From an uncultured Aquimarina sp. (lineage in GTDB: Bacteria; Bacteroidota; Bacteroidia; Flavobacteriales; Flavobacteriaceae): a stretch of 64,000 nt of DNA. The stretch covers positions 62,001 through 126,000 of the forward strand of contig CANMFM010000002.1 in the NCBI GenBank assembly GCA_947497175.1. The letters are read 5' to 3'. Within the stretch, counting starts at the first letter, position 1, and each line of letters begins with the position of its first letter. A program made the translations under genes and the position numbers. Below the pieces are notes generated by a model. That model worked only from the letters and a program-made list of their open reading frames with translations. It was not told where the DNA came from and searched no databases. This document shows positions 45,602 to 54,600 of this stretch, piece after piece.

Positions 45602-45662
45602 AAGTCTATTTTTTCTAATTAAGGACCCCTTGTGAAGCAAATGTATGGTATTTATTTTTTAG

Positions 45663-45676
45663 TGAATATAAATTCG
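45663..45676. promoter_or_regulatory. operator-like inverted repeat before the second TetR gene
   Basis: Read on the minus strand: CGAATTTATATTCA. It agrees with the motif at 46300-46313 at 12 of 14 positions and ends two bases before the TATATTTG -7 box. Confidence 0.6.
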
Positions 45677-45678
45677 GC

Positions 45679-45686
45679 TATATTTG
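45679..45686 (+). promoter_or_regulatory. -7 promoter box of the second TetR gene (TATATTTG)
   Basis: Exact TAnnTTTG 19 bases before the ATG at 45706, with an operator-like repeat directly upstream where RNA polymerase would bind. Confidence 0.55.
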
Positions 45687-45705
45687 CATTGAATTTAGTA
45701 TTAAC

Positions 45706-46281
45706 ATGCCAAAACTGAAAGATCAAAATAAAGTAAACGCTATTCATAAGGCAACAATAGAGCTCGTAACCAAAACTGGTTTTTCTAGACTTAAAATGGC
45801 CGAGGTAGCTAAGAAATCTAAAATAGCTACCGGAACTCTCTATGTATATTACACTAGTAAAGAAGAACTCATCAATGATGTCTATGTAAGTACTAAAAAA
45901 GAAATTTCTGAGGCAATCATCAATGCTAATTACGTCAAGGATACGTTCTTTAAAACTTTCAGAGCCATGTGGAATGGATATTTTACCTTTTGTTTAAAAC
46001 ACCCAGAAAAGATGCTTTTTGTAGAACAGTTTATTTATAGTGGGTATATATCCGAAAGTAATATTACAAAGGCCGATGCATATTTTGAACCTCTCGATCA
46101 ATTTTTAATAGATGGTCAAAAACAAGGATTCATTAAAGATGTGGATGTAGCCATTATGAAGGCACAATTACAAGGAGCTATTCATGAAATAGTAAAAATG
46201 ACCATAAAAGGTCATATACAATTGAAAAGTGACGGAGTAAATACGTGTTTTGAAATGGCTTGGAATAGTATAAGACAGTAA
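45706..46281 (+). CDS. TetR/AcrR family transcriptional regulator
   Basis: 191 residues. The N-terminal TetR domain contains the helix-turn-helix MAEVAKKSKIATGTLYVYY (about 27-45). The C-terminal domain is helical and would bind an effector. An inverted-repeat motif occurs both before this gene and between it and the SDR gene 47 bases downstream. This suggests autoregulation and control of the SDR gene; the inducer is unknown. Confidence 0.9.
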   Translation: MPKLKDQNKVNAIHKATIELVTKTGFSRLKMAEVAKKSKIATGTLYVYYTSKEELINDVYVSTKKEISEAIINANYVKDTFFKTFRAMWNGYFTFCLKHPEKMLFVEQFIYSGYISESNITKADAYFEPLDQFLIDGQKQGFIKDVDVAIMKAQLQGAIHEIVKMTIKGHIQLKSDGVNTCFEMAWNSIRQ

Positions 46282-46299
46282 TTTTTTTTAACTCATAAA

Positions 46300-46313
46300 C
46301 GAATAAATATTCA
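46300..46313. promoter_or_regulatory. operator-like inverted repeat before the SDR gene
   Basis: CGAATAAATATTCA, with perfect GAATA/TATTC arms. A close copy of the motif at 45663-45676, in the gap between the TetR and SDR genes. Confidence 0.6.
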
Positions 46314-46328
46314 TTAAAATAAGTATAG

Positions 46329-47111
46329 ATGAAGAAAACTGCATTAATTACAGGGGCATCGAGTGGTATTGGATTAGAATTAGCAAGAATACATGCTTCA
46401 AAAGGAGATGATTTGGTATTGGTTGCCAGAAATCAAACGAAATTGGAGACCATTAAACTAGAATTAAAGAAGAAATACAAAGTCACTATTTTAAATATTG
46501 TCAAAGATCTTTCTGATCCTAATGCTGCACAAACGGTTTTTGATGAAACACAGGAAAAGGGAATTCAAATTGATTTTTTAGTTAATAACGCCGGCTTTGG
46601 AGATTATGGAATGTTCTACGAGACCCATTGGGAAAAAGAGAATACTATGATAGCACTCAATATTACAGCACTCACACAGTTTACCAAACTTTATCTAAAA
46701 GAAATGGTTAAACGTGATGATGGTAAGATTATGAACGTAGCATCAACTGCTGCTTTTCAACCAGGTCCGACAATGGCTGTGTATTATGCGACTAAGGCTT
46801 ATGTTTTACATTTTTCTGAAGCTATTGCTAACGAACTTAAGGATAAGAAGATTACCATTACCGCACTTTGTCCTGGAGCAACTGAGAGTGGTTTTCAATC
46901 TGTTGCACAAATGGAAGAGAGTAAACTTGTTAAAGGTAAAAAATTACCTTCCTCAAGGGCAGTTGCTTTATATGGTTACAAAGCAATGATGAAAGGAAAA
47001 ACAGTGGCCATCCATGGGATCATGAATAGAATGTTAGCCAATTCTGTACGGTTTATGCCCAGAAAAATAGTAACCGCAGTGACCAGAAATATACAGAATA
47101 AAGCAAAATAA
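46329..47111 (+). CDS. SDR family NAD(P)-dependent oxidoreductase
   Basis: 260 residues with a Rossmann fold. Cofactor-binding TGASSGIG is at 8-15, then NNAGFGDYG near 92, catalytic Ser in MNVASTAAFQPG, and Tyr/Lys in VYYATKAY. It belongs to the DltE/YqjQ-like classical short-chain dehydrogenases. It reduces a carbonyl or oxidises an alcohol, substrate unknown. An operator-like repeat upstream links it to the TetR regulator. Confidence 0.93.
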   Translation: MKKTALITGASSGIGLELARIHASKGDDLVLVARNQTKLETIKLELKKKYKVTILNIVKDLSDPNAAQTVFDETQEKGIQIDFLVNNAGFGDYGMFYETHWEKENTMIALNITALTQFTKLYLKEMVKRDDGKIMNVASTAAFQPGPTMAVYYATKAYVLHFSEAIANELKDKKITITALCPGATESGFQSVAQMEESKLVKGKKLPSSRAVALYGYKAMMKGKTVAIHGIMNRMLANSVRFMPRKIVTAVTRNIQNKAK

Positions 47112-47251
47112 TATATGTTTTAGGCATAAAAAATCTAACGCATGCTTAATGCTGCTTTGGGCTTTTATGGTTTTAGCTGTTAAAATCTCCTTAAATTATT
47201 CTGCTCACCCTATCTATTTTTTATCTTCAGCCATAAACTAAATTTACATCA

Positions 47252-49102
47252 ATGCAAATCATTAAACTTATAGTATTACGAGGTCTTTTTCTCGTATGTT
47301 TTTTCTTGGGATATACCCAAAATCCTGATTCCTATTCTGTAAAAGATAATTACGATAAGCAAGAAGTGGATATTGTAATGCGAGATGGTATTAAACTCCA
47401 TACCACAATCTATTCTCCAAAAGACACGTCAAAAAAGTATCCCATTCTTATGCAAAGAACACCATATAGTTCAAGACCATATGGTAAGGATCAATTTAGA
47501 TCCAAAATAGGACCCAATGAGTTTTTAATGAAAGAAGGAAATATTATTGTATACCAAGATGTCAGAGGACGCTGGATGAGCGAAGGCGTTTATGACAATA
47601 TGCGAGCATATATACCGAATAAAGAAGGAAAACAATTTGATGAAGCTAGTGATACTTATGATACTATAGACTGGTTAGTTAAAAATGTAGCCAATACTAA
47701 TGGAAAGGTTGGTGTTTGGGGTATCTCTTATCCTGGATTTTATGCTACGTATTCGTTGTTAGATTCTCATCCTGCTCTAAAAGCTGTTTCTCCACAGGCA
47801 TGTATAGGAGATTTCTATTTTGATGATTTTCATCATAATGGAGCATATTTATTGAGTTATTGGAGAGCGACAGCAGTTTTTGGCTATGAAAAAACAGAAC
47901 CAACACCCGAACCTTGGTACACTTTCCCCGATTTGAAAAGTGAAGATCAATATCAGTTTTTTCTTGATGCCGGGCCTCTTAGTAACTTGGATGCATATTA
48001 TCAGGAAGACAACGTGTTCTGGACACAACTTAAAGAACATCCCGACTATGACGATTTTTGGCAAAAAAGAGGGATTATTCAACATCTAAAAGATATCAAA
48101 CCAGCCGTTATGGTGGTAGGTGGACTTTTTGATGCAGAAGACCTGTACGGACCTTTTGAGACCTACGAAAACATTGAAAAGACAAGTACTAATTATAATA
48201 TTATGGTTTTTGGCCCCTGGAGCCATGGAGATTGGGCAAGAACAAATAAAAAACAAACGATCGGTAATATCTATTTTGGAGATGATCTTTCGATGAATTT
48301 TCAGAAGAATGTAGAAACGAAGTTTTTTAACCATTTCTTAAAAGGTGAAGCAAATGGTAAGACGAATTTACCAGAGATTCAAATTTTTGATACCGGAAAA
48401 AAAGAATGGAATTCTTTTGATAGCTGGCCCCCTAAAAATATTGAAAAGAAAACCTACTATCTGGCTGCAAACGAAATATTATCTGAGCAAGAAAGTGATG
48501 GATTTTCAGAATTTGTAAGTGATCCAAAAAAACCTGTTCCTTATTCTGAAGATATAAAAATGGTGTTTACCCCCCGAAAATATATGACCGATGATCAAAG
48601 ATTTGCGGCAAGACGTCCAGATGTTATGGTGTTTGAGACTCCAACCCTTACAGAGGATATAACACTATCAGGAGAGATTCTGGCCAAGCTCAAAGTGGCA
48701 ACTACCGGTACCGATGCCGATTGGATTGTAAAAGTAGTGGATGTATACCCAAATGACACCAAAGATACCGAGTACACACAAGAATACCAGAAAATGTCTA
48801 ATTATCATATGATGGTACGCAGTGAAGTATTAAGAGGGAGGTATAGAAATAGTTTCAGCAAACCAGAACCATTCATACCTAACAAAAAAGCAGCTGTACA
48901 TATCAAGTTGCAAGATGTTCATCATACTTTCAAAAAAGGACATAAAATTCAAGTGCAGGTTCAAAGTACCTGGTTTCCTTTAATAGATCTGAACCCTCAA
49001 ACGTATACAGATAATATTTTTAAAGCAACCGCATCTGAGTTTACAAAACAAACACATAAAATATATCATGATTCGGCTATAGAAATCTCTATTTTGAAAT
49101 AA
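47252..49102 (+). CDS. secreted CocE/NonD family hydrolase (S15-like)
   Basis: 616 residues with a signal peptide (cleaved near LGYTQN). The alpha/beta hydrolase contains the DVRGRWMSEG block and the nucleophile Ser in GVWGISYPGF. Asp and His lie in GGLFDAEDLYG and GPWSHGDWA. The C-terminal jelly-roll domain (about 430-616) completes the CocE/NonD family. Members are esterases or acyl-peptidases, often annotated as glutaryl-7-ACA acylases or X-Pro dipeptidyl peptidases. It is followed 27 bases later by a DUF885 gene, making a secreted-hydrolase pair. Confidence 0.93.
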   Translation: MQIIKLIVLRGLFLVCFFLGYTQNPDSYSVKDNYDKQEVDIVMRDGIKLHTTIYSPKDTSKKYPILMQRTPYSSRPYGKDQFRSKIGPNEFLMKEGNIIVYQDVRGRWMSEGVYDNMRAYIPNKEGKQFDEASDTYDTIDWLVKNVANTNGKVGVWGISYPGFYATYSLLDSHPALKAVSPQACIGDFYFDDFHHNGAYLLSYWRATAVFGYEKTEPTPEPWYTFPDLKSEDQYQFFLDAGPLSNLDAYYQEDNVFWTQLKEHPDYDDFWQKRGIIQHLKDIKPAVMVVGGLFDAEDLYGPFETYENIEKTSTNYNIMVFGPWSHGDWARTNKKQTIGNIYFGDDLSMNFQKNVETKFFNHFLKGEANGKTNLPEIQIFDTGKKEWNSFDSWPPKNIEKKTYYLAANEILSEQESDGFSEFVSDPKKPVPYSEDIKMVFTPRKYMTDDQRFAARRPDVMVFETPTLTEDITLSGEILAKLKVATTGTDADWIVKVVDVYPNDTKDTEYTQEYQKMSNYHMMVRSEVLRGRYRNSFSKPEPFIPNKKAAVHIKLQDVHHTFKKGHKIQVQVQSTWFPLIDLNPQTYTDNIFKATASEFTKQTHKIYHDSAIEISILK

Positions 49103-49129
49103 ATAAACTAACCTTAAAAAATAAACAAG

Positions 49130-50992
49130 ATGAATACAATGAAGATAAGTGTGTTACTTTTCTCTTTTCTTTTGACTTTATGGAGTTGTAAACAAGGCGT
49201 AAAAGATTCAGAAAAAAGTGATGCTATTTCTCAAGATGTTATAGATCAAAATTCTAAAAATTTGAATGATTGGTTCGAAGCACAATTTCAAGAAACGGTG
49301 TCAAAATCTCCGATGACACAAACATATCTGGGTATTAAAACCGATGATTACGGTAAATGGGATGATATCTCATCAAAAAAAGTAGCCCAGGATCACGAGC
49401 GTGCTAAAGAACGTTTGGCATATCTTAAAGATTCGGTTGACGTTTCTAAGCTAAATCAAGCCGCTGGGCTTAGTTATAAGTTAATGAAACAAGACTTAGA
49501 AAATACGATTAAAGATTATCAATACAGATTTTATGATTATCCAATAAATCAAATGCATGGTATGCAGGCAGAAATCCCTGCTTTCTTGATAAATATGCAT
49601 AGGGTAGGAGATCAAAAAGATGCTTTGGCTTATGTTTCTAGATTAAATGGAATGAAAACTCTATTTGAGCAAGTAATAGAGAATTTAAAAATTAGAGAAA
49701 AAAACGGTATTCTGCCTCCAAAATTTGTATTTGCTAAAGTTTTAGATGACAGCCGCAACATCATCACGGGTCAGCCCTTTGATAAATCTAATGAAGAAAG
49801 CACTCTATTGGCAGATTTTAAGGGAAAAGTAAAAAAGCTAGAACTTTCTGATGAAGAGAAAAATGAATTGTACGCCAAAGCCAAAAAAGCGCTACTCGAA
49901 AGTGTAAAACCTGCATTTGAAAACCTTATCGTTTTACTAGAAAAACAACAGCAAAGAGCGACTACAGAAGACGGTTGCTGGAAATTTCCTAAAGGAAGTG
50001 ATTTCTATAATAATGCACTAAAACGTACTACAACAACAGACATGACGGCAGAACAGATTCATGATCTGGGGATAAAAGAAGTCGCTCGTATTCATAATGA
50101 AATGAGAGATATTATGAAACAAGTAAAATATGAGGGCACACTACAGGACTTCTTTAAGTATTTGAAAGAGGATAAGAAATTCTATTTTCCGGATAATGAA
50201 GAAGGTAGAAAAGCATATATGAAACAGGCAGTTGGTTTAATTGATACTATGAAATCTAGATTAGACGAACTATTCATTACTAAACCTAAAGCAGACATCG
50301 TGGTAAAAGCGGTAGAACCTTTCAGAGAGAAAAGTGCGGGTAAAGCCTTTTATCAGATGGGGACTCCAGATGGATCAAGACCTGGGACATATTACGCAAA
50401 CTTATATGATATGGAGGCTATGCCTATTTATCAGATGGAAGCATTAGCATATCATGAAGGTATCCCCGGACACCATATGCAGATCTCAATAGCACAAGAA
50501 CTGCAAGACATTCCTAAATTCAGAAAATACGGAAGATATACAGCGTATATTGAAGGTTGGGGATTGTATAATGAATTGTTACCAAAAGAAATAGGAATGT
50601 ATAGTGATCCTTATTCTGATTTTGGACGATTAGCAATGGAACTGTGGAGGGCATGTCGACTGGTTGTCGATACGGGTATTCATGCCAAGAAATGGAGTAG
50701 AGAAGAGGGGATTAAGTATTATACCGACAATACCCCTAATGCAGAAAGTGATGCCATAAAAATGGTAGAGCGTCATATTGTAATGCCCAGCCAGGCAACT
50801 GCGTACAAAATAGGGATGAATAAAATACTTGAATTGCGCGAAGATGCAAGAAAGAAACTAGGAGACCAATTTGATATCCGAGAATTTCATGATGTCGTGT
50901 TAACTAATGGTGCAGTACCCCTTAATATTCTTGAAGAATTAGTACAGGAGTGGGTGGCTTCAAAAAATAGGGAAGCCGTAGCGTCTAAATAA
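49130..50992 (+). CDS. DUF885 family lipoprotein, predicted zinc peptidase
   Basis: 620 residues; signal peptide with lipobox LWSC (about Cys20). DUF885 covers most of the protein. The metal-binding segment AYHEGIPGHHMQ (His442, Glu443, His448, His449) is the family hallmark, related to M32-like carboxypeptidases. It likely degrades peptides outside the cytoplasm. It is co-transcribed with the CocE gene and ends in a strong terminator. Confidence 0.93.
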   Translation: MNTMKISVLLFSFLLTLWSCKQGVKDSEKSDAISQDVIDQNSKNLNDWFEAQFQETVSKSPMTQTYLGIKTDDYGKWDDISSKKVAQDHERAKERLAYLKDSVDVSKLNQAAGLSYKLMKQDLENTIKDYQYRFYDYPINQMHGMQAEIPAFLINMHRVGDQKDALAYVSRLNGMKTLFEQVIENLKIREKNGILPPKFVFAKVLDDSRNIITGQPFDKSNEESTLLADFKGKVKKLELSDEEKNELYAKAKKALLESVKPAFENLIVLLEKQQQRATTEDGCWKFPKGSDFYNNALKRTTTTDMTAEQIHDLGIKEVARIHNEMRDIMKQVKYEGTLQDFFKYLKEDKKFYFPDNEEGRKAYMKQAVGLIDTMKSRLDELFITKPKADIVVKAVEPFREKSAGKAFYQMGTPDGSRPGTYYANLYDMEAMPIYQMEALAYHEGIPGHHMQISIAQELQDIPKFRKYGRYTAYIEGWGLYNELLPKEIGMYSDPYSDFGRLAMELWRACRLVVDTGIHAKKWSREEGIKYYTDNTPNAESDAIKMVERHIVMPSQATAYKIGMNKILELREDARKKLGDQFDIREFHDVVLTNGAVPLNILEELVQEWVASKNREAVASK

Positions 50993-51028
50993 ATACATGC
51001 TTAACTATCAGGAGTATACTCTTAATTT

Positions 51029-51064
51029 TAAGCCTTTCTTGAATAAGAAAGGCTTATTTTTTTT
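51029..51064 (+). terminator. intrinsic terminator
   Basis: TAAGCCTTTCTT and AAGAAAGGCTTA form a 12-base stem with a GAAT loop, followed by a run of T. Confidence 0.92.
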
Positions 51065-51200
51065 CTAAAAGAGTATGTTTTACGGTAAAACCATAAATAA
51101 ATGTAAGAAAAATACTATTAAATAAAATAAAAATTAATATTTTGTGTATTTTGCGGTGTAAATATGCTTTTTATCATGTTTGTCCCCCAAAATAAACCCA

Positions 51201-53177
51201 ATGAAAAAACTAACTTTTACTTTATTAGTCTTGTCTGTAATTTGCTCCGCTGCTTCTGCACAACGACAAATTTCAAAAATAGACCTCACCAAAATAAAAA
51301 CATTAAAAGATTCTTCATTATTTGATAGTGCGATTTCTGATCTAGATGTACTTATAATTGAAGAACAATTTGATCGCGCTGACCCATTGGCCGATCAGCT
51401 AATTAATATAGGTAATGATATACAGTATAAAAAAGGTCTGGGTTTAGTATATAAAGGAAAAGGAATACTGAGTAATGCCCATAACAAAAACATAGAATCT
51501 TCAAAATACTTTGAGAAAGCAACAAAATATTTTGAAGATATAAACTTTATCGAAGGACTGGCTATGGTATGTAATGATCGATATATTATCGAACAAAGCA
51601 AAGGAGATTTTGAAAAAGGAGCCGATTATCTCTTAAAAGCGAAGCTCTATAGAGAACAGCTAAATGACAGTATTGGGTTATCTGGTATATATAATAATTT
51701 GGCAATTATTTACAAAGAGCTTAAAAATATACCTTATTCTGAAGACTATTACATGAAATCTATAGCGTTGAGAAAACAATTAAAACTCAAAGGACTCGGT
51801 TTAGTTATGAACAACCTGGCCTTATTGCATACAGAAAATAAAAATCTTGCCAAAGCTAGAAGTATACTCCCCGAAGCATTAAAAATTAATAAAGCAGAAA
51901 AAGACCTAAGGCATACTGCCCAATCATATAGTATCATGGCCAAAGTTGAATTGTATGACAAAAATTACCAAACGGCAAAGAAATATTATGATACTACATT
52001 GTGTGTAGCTAGCCAAACCAACTTTAAAGTTTTGGTTACAAACGCAAAACAGCAGCTAGGTATTATCGCACTAAAGGAAAAAGAATATGATAAAGCCGAA
52101 AAATTGTTAAAAGTTGCCAGAGAAGAATTTATCAGAATAAATGCAATACCATTAGTTTTGAAAAATTACCAATTTTCATTCAAGTTGGATTCCACAAGAG
52201 GTAACTTGTTGAATGCTATACATTGGCAAAAGATGTATCAGAAATTATTGGATCAAAGAATGGCTGATATGACTGCAAAGAAGGTCGAAAAGACTAAATC
52301 AAAATATGAAGCAGAACTAGAACAACTCAAATTAATAGAAGAACAAGAACAAATAAAACGTGAGACCGAGGAAAAACTATTTAAGTTTCGTTTAATTGCT
52401 TACATAGCCATTGCGGTTATATTGGTCATTCTCACATTTTTAATTTTGATTATCAGAACTCGCAATGAAAGAAAGAGGTTGATCGCAATGCTAGATAACT
52501 CTAATGAGGTGAAGAATAAATTATTCTCTATAATTGCTCATGATCTTAAAAATGAAATTAACGGTTTAGAAGGAACGCTTAACTTACTTAAGGATAATTC
52601 TATTTCTGATAAAGAATTTAAAGAAATAATCCCATTGCTAGCCAATGGAACTCACCAAACCTCTATACTTTTGCATAATTTATTGAATTGGTCCAAATCC
52701 CAGCTTAAAGAGTTAAACGCTAATCCAACATCTTTTGATATTTCAGAAGTAATTAGTGATAAGTTCACTTTCTTTCAACAAAAAGCATCAAAAAAGAATA
52801 TTAAGCTTATCAATAATTTAAACCCAACTGTAATTTATGCTGATAAGGATATGTTTGCTATCGTTGCCCAAAACTTGATTGCAAATGCTATCAAATTTTG
52901 TAATTCGGGGGATTCAATAGCTTTAGTTTCAGAAGAAAAAGGGGATCGGTATGAAATATGCTTCAAAGACACTGGTGTGGGTATAGAGCCGGATCACATT
53001 CATAAATTATTTGCCGAGGACACGTTCACGACTATGGGTACGCAAAATGAGACAGGAACCGGCCTAGGGCTTAAAATATGTAAAGAACTCATTGAGCTTA
53101 ACCAGGGAAAAATAGAAGTTCAAAGTGAATTAGGCTCCGGGAGTATCTTCTGTATTTCTTTACCTAAAGCTGCTTAA
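51201..53177 (+). CDS. sensor histidine kinase with TPR input domain
   Basis: 658 residues from ATG 51201; the longer frame would need a TTG. A signal peptide (LVLSVICSAASAQ) is followed by about seven TPR-like repeats (about 60-370, for example YLLKAKLYREQLNDSIGLSG), a coiled coil, a membrane helix (about 395-420) and the kinase core. The phospho-acceptor His is in SIIAHDLKNE; N-box NLIANAIKF, DTGVGIE and GTGLGLKICKEL complete it. No cognate response regulator is adjacent. It senses a periplasmic cue; the gene is next to the peptide-export cluster, convergent with it. Confidence 0.94.
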   Translation: MKKLTFTLLVLSVICSAASAQRQISKIDLTKIKTLKDSSLFDSAISDLDVLIIEEQFDRADPLADQLINIGNDIQYKKGLGLVYKGKGILSNAHNKNIESSKYFEKATKYFEDINFIEGLAMVCNDRYIIEQSKGDFEKGADYLLKAKLYREQLNDSIGLSGIYNNLAIIYKELKNIPYSEDYYMKSIALRKQLKLKGLGLVMNNLALLHTENKNLAKARSILPEALKINKAEKDLRHTAQSYSIMAKVELYDKNYQTAKKYYDTTLCVASQTNFKVLVTNAKQQLGIIALKEKEYDKAEKLLKVAREEFIRINAIPLVLKNYQFSFKLDSTRGNLLNAIHWQKMYQKLLDQRMADMTAKKVEKTKSKYEAELEQLKLIEEQEQIKRETEEKLFKFRLIAYIAIAVILVILTFLILIIRTRNERKRLIAMLDNSNEVKNKLFSIIAHDLKNEINGLEGTLNLLKDNSISDKEFKEIIPLLANGTHQTSILLHNLLNWSKSQLKELNANPTSFDISEVISDKFTFFQQKASKKNIKLINNLNPTVIYADKDMFAIVAQNLIANAIKFCNSGDSIALVSEEKGDRYEICFKDTGVGIEPDHIHKLFAEDTFTTMGTQNETGTGLGLKICKELIELNQGKIEVQSELGSGSIFCISLPKAA

Positions 53178-53239
53178 AACAGATACTCAATTTGAATTGC
53201 TGTAAAGAGGATTCTTAATGGTTTTTACGCTCCTTGAGA

Positions 53240-54532
53240 TTATTTATCTACCAAGTTTCTAAATTGGTAAAAGAAACGTTCTATGAGCCTGAGATCTTCA
53301 GTAATAATCTCTACAACACCTCTCATCTCTTGCTTAAAAGGAATTTCTTTGCCGTATGTAGTAATTAGTTTTTCCGGCAACTCAACATCAATTAAATACA
53401 ATCCATCTTTATCTGCCAAAAGTGATATGTGCTTTACTTTTCCTTTAAGCGTTCCAAATTCATCATCAGGAAAATTTTCTAGTCTAATATTTGCAACTTG
53501 GCCTATTTTTATTTTTCCGGAGTTTTGAGACGGAGCTTTAATTTTTGCCACATATGATGAGTCTTCAGAGGGTATTACAATAAAAACAAGATCTCCCTGA
53601 GTTACATTTTGATTTTCTGTCCAGAAATTAAGAAACGATACCCTACCTTCTATATCAGATTGAAGCACATATTGTAACTCCCAATCTTTAATACTCTTTT
53701 TTAGTTGATCAAAAGATTGTAGTACTTTTTTAAAAAGATTGATTTCTTCTTTTCTTTTGTTGATTTCCGTGCCTTTTGACGTCTTGGTTGCATTACTAAT
53801 GTTTTCCTTTATCTGCGACAATTGAACATCATTGTTTTCGTAATTACGTTTTACCTGAAGATAATCTAATTCTTTACTTTCATACTCTTGTGCAGAGATT
53901 ACTCCTTTTTCAAATAGGTTTTTTTGACGTTGTAGTTCTTTTCTTTTAAACTCTAACTCAGTTTTTCCAAGTTTTTTTTGAGCGATAAGGCTTTGTTGTC
54001 TTCTGTATAATTCTGATAGGGATATTTGATTTGCAATAGCCTCATTAGAAAATGGTTGTAACTCTTTGTTTAAAATATACTCAGAGTAACTATTTTCAAA
54101 TAAAGCAAAACTGGTTTCAATATCACCCAAAAACAAAACGGGTAAGTCTTCTAAAGGAAAGGTGAAGGATTTGTTATTTATTTTAACACTATCTACTATA
54201 GATTTCAATAAAAATACATCTTTATAGTTTGCAGAACTTTGCAGTATAGCCAAAGGTGTATTTTCTGGTACAATTTGATTATCTTCTACAAGTATAGATT
54301 CAATTTTTCCACTTACTTTGGCATATTCTTTTTGTGGAGGGATTTGAGTAGTTATTATTGCTTCAGCAGGAATTACATCTGGATATTTGATCAACCAGGA
54401 AAGAAACAAGAGCAACAATACCAGAATTAAAATTAATAAGTTTCCCCATCTAATCATCCAATTAGGAACTCTTGTTAAAATCTCTTGTACTTCTTCACTA
54501 CGTAACTGTATGTCGTCAATAGTTTCTGGCAT
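53240..54532 (-). CDS. HlyD-family membrane fusion protein of the peptide exporter
   Basis: 430 residues. One membrane helix (about 28-47) follows a short cytoplasmic start. A lipoyl-like half motif (AKVSGKIESILVEDN) is followed by a coiled-coil hairpin (about 180-270, with many K/E/Q), a second lipoyl half, and a beta-barrel end. It is the adaptor that links an inner-membrane ABC exporter to an outer-membrane channel. The upstream gene is the C39 peptidase ABC exporter. No TolC-type protein is in the window, so an outer channel must be encoded elsewhere. Confidence 0.92.
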   Translation of the reverse strand: MPETIDDIQLRSEEVQEILTRVPNWMIRWGNLLILILVLLLLFLSWLIKYPDVIPAEAIITTQIPPQKEYAKVSGKIESILVEDNQIVPENTPLAILQSSANYKDVFLLKSIVDSVKINNKSFTFPLEDLPVLFLGDIETSFALFENSYSEYILNKELQPFSNEAIANQISLSELYRRQQSLIAQKKLGKTELEFKRKELQRQKNLFEKGVISAQEYESKELDYLQVKRNYENNDVQLSQIKENISNATKTSKGTEINKRKEEINLFKKVLQSFDQLKKSIKDWELQYVLQSDIEGRVSFLNFWTENQNVTQGDLVFIVIPSEDSSYVAKIKAPSQNSGKIKIGQVANIRLENFPDDEFGTLKGKVKHISLLADKDGLYLIDVELPEKLITTYGKEIPFKQEMRGVVEIITEDLRLIERFFYQFRNLVDK

Positions 54533-54600
54533 ATTTTTGATTTACAATTTTTGGTTTATGATGTATATATAAGATGAATCATGACATCACCATTATATTC

